Shown piece by piece: positions 7,190 through 14,619 of a stretch of DNA of 64,000 nt. Position 1 is the first letter of the stretch, and each line of letters begins with the position of its first letter. This DNA is from Pseudoalteromonas sp. MMG007 (GTDB taxonomy: Bacteria > Pseudomonadota > Gammaproteobacteria > Enterobacterales > Alteromonadaceae): contig NZ_JAGJEI010000008.1 of assembly GCF_018100985.1 (NCBI RefSeq), forward strand, positions 97,078-161,077, written 5' to 3'. The position numbers were made by a program, and so were the translations under genes. A model generated the notes under the pieces. That model saw only the letters and a program-made list of their open reading frames with translations. It had not been told where the DNA came from and did not search any database.

Positions 7190-9373
7190 CTAGGATTGCT
7201 GAATAAGCAATAACAGCTCAGCAGTAGCCGTTGCATCGGCCAAGGCGCGGTGATGGCTGGTTAAATTTAAATTAAAATGCACACTAAGGCTACCAAGCGA
7301 ATACGACTTTAACCCTTTAAACGCTCTGCGCGATTCAACCACGGTGCATATTTTTGGCATTTTAAAAAAGTGCCCTGCAACCTCGCACTCTTTTTTAATA
7401 AAGCCGTAATCAAAGTTTACGTTATGGGCTACAAAAATACTGCCTGCGAGTTTATCTAGTAGTGGCTGTGCTATATCGGCAAATACAGGTGCGTTGTAAA
7501 CCATGCCATCGCTTATGCCGGTTAGTTTAGTAATAAAACCGGGTATATGGCGCTGCGGGTTGATAAGAGTCGTCCAGGTATCTATTACTTTACCGTGCTG
7601 TACTTTAACTATGCCAATTTCGGTAATGCGGTTACCACCTTTTAAGCCGCCCGTGGTTTCTATATCAACCACGCTGTAAACACGATCAGGGTCTACAAAC
7701 CACTTAACTGCGGCAATATGTACTGTAAAGCCTACATTTTTTAAATTATCAATGGTGGTAAGCTGGTTGCGCCTAAGCTTATCACCTGGGGCTTTTACCT
7801 CTTCAAAATGTACTTGGCCATTATTAATAATCATTAAGTCGGGGTAGCCGTCTTTTAGCTGTGAATACTGTTTGCTCATGGCCGTTAAGTGCGCAATTAA
7901 CGCCTCAAGCGGGCTGTTTAAAATAAGCGCCTCTAGTGGCTCTAATAAATTGCTGCGCCATCTAAATAAGCCATTGGGCTGCTCAAAGTATTGCGCGGCA
8001 TGTTTACATACCAAATTAAGCAGCGTCTGATTAGTACTACAGCTTTTTAAACGTGCGTCAATTTGCGTGCTTTGTGCTTCATAAAAATTACCAAGCTGCA
8101 AAACTTGCGGGTAAATATCAAATTCATTACACGGCGGGTATGGCGATTCAATAAATAACTCGTGCCAAAATACTAAACCAAATAAGCTTTGCCATAAGGT
8201 GTTTTCGGTATTAAAAACCGTTAACCCTTTTGCGGTGTAATGCTCATTTACGCCTTGCTCTACATCCCCTCGGTAAATTTCGTCAATTTCAAGTACACAT
8301 TGGGTGTCGGCTAGCATAGTGCTTAAGCGCGAACGCGTTTGTTTATTAAACTTACGCATTAAAAAGTCGTCCGCAAAGTACAGTAGGTCGTCGGTGAGCG
8401 GATTTTCTATTATTTGCTCTAGCTGCGCTTTTACCCACTCTTTATTACCTAAACGGTATTGCTCTCTTATTTGAATTTCTTGGGCTTCGGCGTAATCGGT
8501 GCAGCCTTCAAGTAGGCTAAAGGCAAGTTCGCTATCGGTATTTTTAAGTTGTTTATACAGCCTAACCAGCAGCTTGTTTTTAATATCGTGCGCTTGTGCG
8601 CCATATGCCGGTTGCGCTAAAACTAAATGCGCAAGTTCGGTGTAAGGCGTTATGTCATCCAAGGTTTCAGCTTTTGCAGTACCGGCTGTTTTGCCAATGT
8701 TTTTAAACGCTAAACGGTAACGGTTTAAAACATAATTAGATTGCGCCTCAGCGAGTGTATTAAAGCGCGACAAGCTCTCGCTGTGCCCTTCGCGGGTAGC
8801 GGTTAACCCTAAATCGCGCATAACAAAGCGATTTTGATGATTTACATCGCCACTACTTAAGCGCCCTGCAAATAAAAACTCAAAATACTCGTAATAATCT
8901 TCTCGGTTATTAATGACATACTGGCTATATAAAGGGGCGAGATCATCTGCGCGATCACTAAAAAATTGGCACGCAATACTAACTAACTCGCCTTTTGCTG
9001 CGCTTTTTTTAAAGCTTACTTGCTCACTGTAATTACTGAGTAACTCCACCAGCATGGGCTTAGTTAAATGCGCTATAAGTAGCTTGTAATGCTGCGCGTT
9101 TGGCTCATATAAAATACCCGCTGTTTTTAGGGTATAAATAGCCTGATGCGGCGAGGTTATTTCTTCATAATTGAGCGATTGCGCCTGCACTAAATAAGGC
9201 TTGCGCGAATACACGCGTGCCAACATGCATTGGCTTTGCTCATCTAGTTGGTTAATTTTACTAATAAATTGGCTGTGCTTGGGCTCAAGTAAATGCATAC
9301 ATTTACTTGTTACAAACTCAATAAGCTCTCTAAAATGCGCTAAATAGTATTTTGCTGGTAATTCTTTTTTCAT
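7190..9373 (-). CDS. FAN1-like VRR-NUC nuclease fused to a DnaQ-like 3'-5' exonuclease
   Basis: A 727-aa two-nuclease protein. The first two thirds resemble bacterial FAN1, a structure-specific nuclease for cross-link repair. A helical N-terminal region leads to VEQGVNEHY and LFGLVFWHELF, then the VRR-NUC active site with E372, D512 in GYPDLMI, and E525/K527 in EEVKAPGDK. The C-terminal ~160 residues are a DEDDh exonuclease with VVDIETTG, HNVNFDYGF and a final H..ALAD. All catalytic residues appear intact. The open frame extends to 9412, but I chose the internal ATG at 9373 because a perfect LexA box occupies 9387-9402 inside that extension. The gene would then be SOS-induced. Neither start has a strong ribosome site. 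Confidence 0.85.
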   Translation of the reverse strand: MKKELPAKYYLAHFRELIEFVTSKCMHLLEPKHSQFISKINQLDEQSQCMLARVYSRKPYLVQAQSLNYEEITSPHQAIYTLKTAGILYEPNAQHYKLLIAHLTKPMLVELLSNYSEQVSFKKSAAKGELVSIACQFFSDRADDLAPLYSQYVINNREDYYEYFEFLFAGRLSSGDVNHQNRFVMRDLGLTATREGHSESLSRFNTLAEAQSNYVLNRYRLAFKNIGKTAGTAKAETLDDITPYTELAHLVLAQPAYGAQAHDIKNKLLVRLYKQLKNTDSELAFSLLEGCTDYAEAQEIQIREQYRLGNKEWVKAQLEQIIENPLTDDLLYFADDFLMRKFNKQTRSRLSTMLADTQCVLEIDEIYRGDVEQGVNEHYTAKGLTVFNTENTLWQSLFGLVFWHELFIESPYPPCNEFDIYPQVLQLGNFYEAQSTQIDARLKSCSTNQTLLNLVCKHAAQYFEQPNGLFRWRSNLLEPLEALILNSPLEALIAHLTAMSKQYSQLKDGYPDLMIINNGQVHFEEVKAPGDKLRRNQLTTIDNLKNVGFTVHIAAVKWFVDPDRVYSVVDIETTGGLKGGNRITEIGIVKVQHGKVIDTWTTLINPQRHIPGFITKLTGISDGMVYNAPVFADIAQPLLDKLAGSIFVAHNVNFDYGFIKKECEVAGHFFKMPKICTVVESRRAFKGLKSYSLGSLSVHFNLNLTSHHRALADATATAELLLLIQQS

Positions 9374-9386
9374 AACATCGCCACAA

Positions 9387-9402
9387 CTGTATATAAAAAC
9401 AG
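9387..9402. promoter_or_regulatory. Perfect LexA (SOS) box before the fusion nuclease
   Basis: CTGTATATAAAAACAG is an exact CTGT-N8-ACAG match, 13 bases upstream of the ATG at 9373 on the minus strand. It suggests induction of the nuclease by DNA damage and fixes the likely translation start. Confidence 0.82.
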
Positions 9403-9501
9403 TATCTAGCATTTGTGCTTATTATTCAATCTTAAACTTGTAACTAAAACACGCTATAGTGAGCATATAAAAGTAAATTTATTAAAAATAAAGGACTTAC
9501 C

Positions 9502-9996
9502 ATGAGCGCGCACCCGTACGATGTTTTATCACTCAATAACGGCGCAAATATTATTTTTACCCCTTGCCCAGGCACAAAAACGCAAAACCTAGCGGATTCA
9601 ATCGCTACATTAAAGGCGGCTGGCACTCACATGCTGCTTTCGCTTATGCCGCAAAAAGAGCTTGAAAAAAACAACGTAGAAACAATTAATAGTGAGTGCA
9701 ATAAGCACGGTATAACATGGTTTCATTTACCTATAAATGACGACGAAGCACCCAAACAGCCTTTTACATCAAGCTGGAACACCCACAAAACCGACATACT
9801 TCAAGCCATACAGCAAAAACAAACCATTGCCATACATTGTAAAGGCGGCACTGGTCGCACAGGGTTGGTGGCTGCACTTATTTTAAATTCGGCAGGTTAC
9901 ACAAAAGAAGAGGTATACAGCCTAGTACAGGGCATTCGCCCTAAAGCACTAACTATAGAATTGCAAAAAGAATACTTTAATAACTTTGAGGTGTAA
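9502..9996 (+). CDS. Dual-specificity/CDKN3-like protein phosphatase
   Basis: A 164-aa cysteine phosphatase. The P-loop HCKGGTGRTG holds the CX5R motif, with nucleophile C113 and R119. An upstream PINDDEAP segment (D80/D81) is a likely general-acid loop. The short single-domain architecture resembles the CDKN3-like/DSP family. It may dephosphorylate tyrosine/serine/threonine residues or a small phosphorylated compound; the target is unknown. A good ribosome site (AAAGGACTTACC) precedes the ATG. It is divergent from the fusion nuclease, with about 130 bp between the starts. Confidence 0.85.
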   Translation: MSAHPYDVLSLNNGANIIFTPCPGTKTQNLADSIATLKAAGTHMLLSLMPQKELEKNNVETINSECNKHGITWFHLPINDDEAPKQPFTSSWNTHKTDILQAIQQKQTIAIHCKGGTGRTGLVAALILNSAGYTKEEVYSLVQGIRPKALTIELQKEYFNNFEV

Positions 9997-10014
9997 TACA
10001 TCGGCTGGGGAAGA

Positions 10015-10038
10015 TTTAGCACTATGAATAGTGCTAAA
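10015..10038 (+). terminator. Hairpin after the phosphatase gene
   Basis: A perfect 10-bp inverted repeat, TTTAGCACTA and TAGTGCTAAA, with a TGAA loop, 16 bp after the stop. There is no proper T tract, so termination is likely but unproven. Confidence 0.5.
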
Positions 10039-10111
10039 AATACTTTTAAGCTAGCTATGGATTAGCGATTGATAACGCTTAACTATTTGTTATGTGTTAT
10101 ATCAATAATAT

Positions 10112-10354
10112 TTATCTAGGCTTATCGGGTTTTATTAGCAAAGTAATAAATAACGTTGAAAATATAAAAAATATCGAAAAAATACTATAAACAATGTCGA
10201 ACACATTAGCCTCAATGTCGATTAAAATATAAGCACAAAAATACGTTGAACCAGAAAATACGTAAACTAAAAAATTGTTCCACTTATCACCGGCTTTGAT
10301 TTGAGTGTAGTAAGTAAGAATCAAAGTAACTATACCAATACATATAAAAGTCAA
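10112..10354 (-). CDS. Small membrane protein, function unknown
   Basis: An 80-aa protein with three hydrophobic segments (residues ~2-15, ~28-45, ~50-73), ending in the basic tail KPDKPR. The start is a TTG with AGGAG six bases upstream, which supports real translation. I do not recognise a family. It lies downstream of the DUF3644 gene on the same strand with a 127-bp gap, so they could be co-expressed, but nothing shows a functional link. Confidence 0.55.
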   Translation of the reverse strand: MTFICIGIVTLILTYYTQIKAGDKWNNFLVYVFSGSTYFCAYILIDIEANVFDIVYSIFSIFFIFSTLFITLLIKPDKPR

Positions 10355-10481
10355 ATTTTACTCCTAAACACGTAAAGCCCGCTTATGGGCAACTAAAACG
10401 TAGCGCTAATTTGATTATAGTTTGTAAGCACCAAAACTAAATCGCCGCGCAGTTTGGGGGGCCAGCGAGAAACGAGTAACT

Positions 10482-11681
10482 TCACCGTTTCTTATATGAA
10501 TCAACAGCACTCTTTAACCAGTTGTTTTGTTTAACTAGATTATTTACAAACCAGTTTACAAATTTAGCAGAATATCGATGGATATCTGTGTAGTTGTGAT
10601 ATTCAGAGTTGTTATTTGCCTTAATTTTATGCTTAAAAAGTACTGCTTGAAACGAGTAAGACGTAACCTTCAACTCTGACTGATCTCGGTTGATTTGCTC
10701 GATTGCAGAATTAGTAGTATACGGGTGAGTAGCATTCAGATCTTTTGCTGTAGTGATTATCACTGCCTGTTGCCCGTCTAAACCTGTACTCAAAGTGAGA
10801 TCCGCTTCATCCGTTTTTTTAGATAACTTAAGCTTATAATCGATTGATATTGTATATTTATCAGAATCAACATCTTTACTAGTTTCATCAAACTGTTTTA
10901 AAAAAGTGAAAACTTCTTTGGCCGTTAATTCACCATATGATTCTTTTATAACGCCTAATTCAGGTTCTGGTCCATCAATGACTAAACTCAACATTCCCAC
11001 ACTTTGTCCTGATAGTGGGGAATTGCCCATTTGATTTTTATAACGTTCTTGGTAATTTAAAACATTAGCTTGGAAAAGTCGTGATAGTTGAGGTTGTAAC
11101 TCAGGTATAAGAAGGTGAGTAGCATGATCTCTTAGCTGAATTAATGTTTCAATGTTCTTTTTTACGGGGTCATTATTTTGTAATCGCAGCGGTAAAGCAT
11201 TTGAGATACTAATACTTTTACCATTGGAATAAAAAACCTTCTCATGACCTAATGAATATAAAACTTCAGCTTTTAAAAATAACTCCCAAGAATTAACCAT
11301 CATAATAGCAAAAGCTTCAACTCGATTACTTAAGCTTGGGCGATTATAAACTTCTAAGGCAAGTGTAAATGCATCAAGGCTACGTTTTATTAGCTTTTGA
11401 TAAATTTTCTCATCTGACGTTAGTACTTTTGCAGCGGCACTTTGTGACATTAAACGGACAAAATCGTCATTCGATAGCTGAGAACATCCCTCAGAAACCC
11501 AGCCACCTTTTTCAGATTTAAATATAAATTTTCCTTTTAACTTTTCGGATATATATTTATTAACGCTCTTAGGGCTATAACCTGTTTTTTCAGCTGCTTC
11601 TTGAAAAGTAAAAGATCTTCCTTCTTTTTCTTTCTCTCTGAAGAAATCTAATAATAGAACCCTTTTATCAACTCTAGGCAT
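10482..11681 (-). CDS. DUF3644-type protein with N-terminal HTH and HEPN-like motif
   Basis: A 399-aa protein. Residues ~1-65 look like a winged/HTH DNA-binding domain (FTFQEAAEKTGYSPKSVNKYI). Residues ~110-210 match my recollection of DUF3644: NRVEAFAIMMVNSWELFLKA, then LIQLRDHATHLLIPELQ. R184 and H189 form an RxxxxH signature like that of HEPN ribonucleases, with D185 in the usual polar second position. The C-terminal half is unassigned. The ribosome site GGAG lies five bases before the ATG. It is flanked by unrelated metabolic genes, as expected for an acquired accessory gene. A role in RNA cleavage or phage defence is inference only. Confidence 0.7.
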   Translation of the reverse strand: MPRVDKRVLLLDFFREKEKEGRSFTFQEAAEKTGYSPKSVNKYISEKLKGKFIFKSEKGGWVSEGCSQLSNDDFVRLMSQSAAAKVLTSDEKIYQKLIKRSLDAFTLALEVYNRPSLSNRVEAFAIMMVNSWELFLKAEVLYSLGHEKVFYSNGKSISISNALPLRLQNNDPVKKNIETLIQLRDHATHLLIPELQPQLSRLFQANVLNYQERYKNQMGNSPLSGQSVGMLSLVIDGPEPELGVIKESYGELTAKEVFTFLKQFDETSKDVDSDKYTISIDYKLKLSKKTDEADLTLSTGLDGQQAVIITTAKDLNATHPYTTNSAIEQINRDQSELKVTSYSFQAVLFKHKIKANNNSEYHNYTDIHRYSAKFVNWFVNNLVKQNNWLKSAVDSYKKR

Positions 11682-12090
11682 TTACACTCCATGTACAATT
11701 GCTTGCTAACAAAATTATCTACGACATTTGTCGTTTTATAATGCATTCACCTTAACCACCAAATAATCACTTGTAAACAATTACTAAACCTCATATCAGT
11801 TTATGTAATTGCAAAAACACACCAAAAGGGTGAGAGCAGTAATATTGGCTAAACAGGCACTTACTATACAAAGCACATTGTTTATCAAAATTTAGCATGT
11901 GTTATTTAAAAGGCGCTACTTAATTTCAAAGTATTGAATCTAACGCATTTAAACTAATACCTTTAAATTAAAGCCTTTAAAAAAAATTTAATTTATCCCC
12001 GCTAAATCGTTATACCTGCACAAATGTATTCAGCCATAGCGCTTTACGATATTATGCTCCTTTATATTCAATTTAACTTCAGGGCATACA
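11682..12090. other. 409-bp gap between the DUF3644 gene and the sugar porter
   Basis: Holds the divergent control regions of both genes. I see one perfect short palindrome (separate entry), a TATAAT at about 11737 on the plus strand, and otherwise AT-rich sequence without a convincing small gene. Confidence 0.6.
11721..11734. promoter_or_regulatory. Perfect palindrome, possible operator of the HTH gene
   Basis: ACGACA-TT-TGTCGT lies 40 bp upstream of the DUF3644 gene start. Because that protein begins with an HTH, autoregulation is a natural guess; nothing in the sequence proves it. Confidence 0.35.
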
Positions 12091-13515
12091 ATGACAACGC
12101 ACACACCGCCTTCCCACTCAGCCAACACAGCTGAAAACACCTCTCTTTTTTATGTAATTTTTATCTCTGCCGTGGCTGCTATTGGTGGCTTTTTATTTGG
12201 TTTTGACTCGGGCGTTATTAACGGCACGGTGTCGGCACTCGGTAATGCCTTCAATTCAAGCAGTGTGGCTACGGGCTTTAACGTAGCCTCGGTATTATTA
12301 GGCTGCGCCGTGGGGGCACTTGCTGCGGGGCCGCTGGCTGATAAGTTTGGTCGCCGTGCAATTATGATCATCACCGCGATTATTTTTGCTATTAGCGCGT
12401 TTGGGTCGGGCATTAGCGAAAGCTCGGCCGAGTTTATTTTTTACCGCTTATTTGGTGGTTTAGGTATTGGGGCTGCATCGGTATTGGCGCCAGCTTATAT
12501 TGCAGAGGTTGCACCACCCGCGCTTCGTGGTCGTTTAGCTACATTACAGCAACTCGCTATTGTACTGGGGTTATTTGCTGCGTTTTTAAGTAACTATTTA
12601 ATTGCTGATGCAGCAGGTAGTGCGCAAAATATTTTAATGCTTGATATAGCCGCTTGGCGCTGGATGTTTTGGGCTGAGCTTGTGCCTGCAATACTGTTTT
12701 TAGTGGGTGTGTTGTTTATTCCTGAGTCGCCTCGTTATTTAGTGGCGCAAGGTAAAGTGGACGATGCAAAAACGGTATTTAGTAAAATATCGAACGATAA
12801 CGTTGATGCGCAAATAAGCGATGTTAAAAGCTCTTTGCGTAGCGATAAAAAGCCGAGTATTCGCGATTTATTTATTGATGGCAGTAAAAAAGTACACCCA
12901 ATTGTATGGGCGGGTGTTGCGCTGAGTGTGTTTCAGCAATTTGTGGGTATAAACGTGGTGTTTTATTACGGCTCTGAGCTTTGGCAAGCCGCTGGGTTTG
13001 ACGAGTCGCAATCGCTATTTATAAATGTATTAGCAGGCACTACTAATATTGTATCTACTTTTATTGCGATTGCATTAGTTGACAAAATTGGCCGTAAACC
13101 ACTGCTATTAGTAGGCAGTATTGGCATGTTTATTAGCTTAAGTACGCTTACTTATATATTTGGCAGCGCAGGCCTTGATGAAGCAGGCAAGCTCGCACTT
13201 AGCGATAACATGGGTACGTTTGCGCTCATAATGGCTAACTTATTTGTAGTGTTTTTTGGTTTAAGTTGGGGCCCTGTTGTGTGGGTGTTATTAGGCGAAA
13301 TGTTTAATAACCGTATTCGCGGCGCAGCGCTCGCTGTTGCTGCAAGCGCACAGTGGATTGCTAACTTTGCCATTACTATGACCTTCCCTATTATGCTGGC
13401 TAATATTGGCCTTGCAGGTGCATACGGCTTTTACGCGTTATCGGCACTTATTAGCATATTTTTTGTGGCTAAATACATTACAGAAACCCGTGGTAAAACA
13501 CTTGAGTCTATGTAG
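12091..13515 (+). CDS. MFS sugar porter (sugar:H+ symporter)
   Basis: A 474-aa member of the sugar porter family with 12 predicted membrane segments. Family signatures are present in order: GGFLFGFDSGVINGT in TM1, DKFGRRA in loop 2-3, PESPRYLVAQGK before the central loop, QQFVGINVVFYYG in TM7, DKIGRKPLL in loop 8-9, and ETRGKTLE at the C-terminus. It resembles XylE and bacterial glucose porters. Imported sugar: probably a hexose or pentose, not determinable here. AGGG precedes the ATG. It is a single gene with no sugar-catabolic neighbours. Confidence 0.9.
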   Translation: MTTHTPPSHSANTAENTSLFYVIFISAVAAIGGFLFGFDSGVINGTVSALGNAFNSSSVATGFNVASVLLGCAVGALAAGPLADKFGRRAIMIITAIIFAISAFGSGISESSAEFIFYRLFGGLGIGAASVLAPAYIAEVAPPALRGRLATLQQLAIVLGLFAAFLSNYLIADAAGSAQNILMLDIAAWRWMFWAELVPAILFLVGVLFIPESPRYLVAQGKVDDAKTVFSKISNDNVDAQISDVKSSLRSDKKPSIRDLFIDGSKKVHPIVWAGVALSVFQQFVGINVVFYYGSELWQAAGFDESQSLFINVLAGTTNIVSTFIAIALVDKIGRKPLLLVGSIGMFISLSTLTYIFGSAGLDEAGKLALSDNMGTFALIMANLFVVFFGLSWGPVVWVLLGEMFNNRIRGAALAVAASAQWIANFAITMTFPIMLANIGLAGAYGFYALSALISIFFVAKYITETRGKTLESM

Positions 13516-13646
13516 GTTTTAAAAGCGGTGATATTAATCGCCAGCTAAAAAGGTATCGGGTGCCAACTGCTTAGCGCCAAATCAACCAATATCAATTGAA
13601 ATGGAGCAATCAGGCCTAGGTGTGTCGGTTGTTTGGGGAATATAAA

Positions 13647-14060
13647 ATGGTTACAGAGTTTACGCCTATAGCGGCAGCTATAGGGGGTGCGTTAATAGGA
13701 ATAGCGTGCGCACTATTACTGGTTTTATACGGAAAAATAGCCGGTATATCAGGCATTGTTAAATCTGTTTTTAATAAGCAAACGGCTGAGTCGCGTTGGA
13801 AATTATACTTTATTGTAGGGCTATTATTAGCCGGTATTGCTGTACGTATATTTGCGCCGTCTTTATTAGAAAGTGAGCTGAACTTATCACCGGTGCTTAT
13901 TGTTATAGCTGGGTTACTTGTTGGTATGGGCACCTCTTTAGCTAACGGCTGCACAAGCGGCCATGGCGTATGTGGTATGTCGCGCTTTTCTACCCGTTCT
14001 TGGGTTTCAACATGTACATTTATGGCCGTGGCTATAATTACAGCAAATCTGGTAGGGTAA
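13647..14060 (+). CDS. YeeE/YedE family transporter subunit (PmpA-like)
   Basis: A 137-aa membrane protein forming half of a YeeE/YedE (DUF395) transporter. The signature NGCTSGHGVCGMSRFS near residues 100-115 carries the conserved cysteine used by the TsuA thiosulfate channel. The frame is open from a GTG at 13620, but GGGGA seven bases before the ATG at 13647 favours that start. The partner half-transporter follows 4 bp later. Such pairs import thiosulfate or related sulfane sulfur, or sit with BigR-type regulators; no regulator or rhodanese gene is adjacent here. Confidence 0.82.
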   Translation: MVTEFTPIAAAIGGALIGIACALLLVLYGKIAGISGIVKSVFNKQTAESRWKLYFIVGLLLAGIAVRIFAPSLLESELNLSPVLIVIAGLLVGMGTSLANGCTSGHGVCGMSRFSTRSWVSTCTFMAVAIITANLVG

Positions 14061-14064
14061 AAAA

Positions 14065-14466
14065 ATGACAGCAGTAATTCATGTTATTTTGGGGTTTATA
14101 TTTGGTTTAGGGCTTATCATTAGTGGTATGACAAATCCTGACAAAGTACTTAACTTTTTAAATTTTCAAAACCAATGGGATGGCAGTTTAATTATTGTAA
14201 TGGCGGTAGCTATGGGAATAATGATGCTTACGTGGTTTTGGGTTGCTAAAAAAGATAAACCACTACTTGGTGAAACGTTTACTTTAAGTGATGTTAAAAA
14301 TATTAGCCCTCGGCTAATAACTGGCTCGGTATTGTTTGGTTTGGGCTGGGGTTTAAGCGGAATATGCCCAGGTCCGGGGCTTGTACAACTGACCTCACTT
14401 AAAATGGAGTTTTGGTTATTTTTTGCAGCCGTACTTGGCGGTATGTGGATAGCTAAAAAAGTATGA
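14065..14466 (+). CDS. YeeE/YedE family transporter subunit (PmpB-like)
   Basis: A 133-aa membrane protein, the second half of the pair. It contains ISGMTNPDKVLNFL near the N-terminus and GLGWGLSGICPGPGLVQL near residue 95, the counterpart of the cysteine motif of the first half. The four-base spacing implies translational coupling with the upstream gene and a heteromeric channel for a reduced sulfur compound. Confidence 0.82.
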   Translation: MTAVIHVILGFIFGLGLIISGMTNPDKVLNFLNFQNQWDGSLIIVMAVAMGIMMLTWFWVAKKDKPLLGETFTLSDVKNISPRLITGSVLFGLGWGLSGICPGPGLVQLTSLKMEFWLFFAAVLGGMWIAKKV

Positions 14467-14489
14467 TCTTAACGATTTACCCTTTATTA

Positions 14490-14517
14490 AAACTGGCAGG
14501 TATTAGCTTGCCAGTTT
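14490..14517 (+). terminator. Probable terminator of the PmpA/PmpB pair
   Basis: Inverted repeat AAACTGGCA / TGCCAGTTT with a 10-base loop, 23 bp after the stop. The T tract is weak. Confidence 0.55.
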
Positions 14518-14619
14518 AACCTTATTTAAATAGCCTCTCTTTAGTTACTTAACCTAACTATTAGTTTAGGTACATAACTTGCTGCTCTACCCTTTAAGTT
14601 TTTAAAAAAGGGATCTGTA

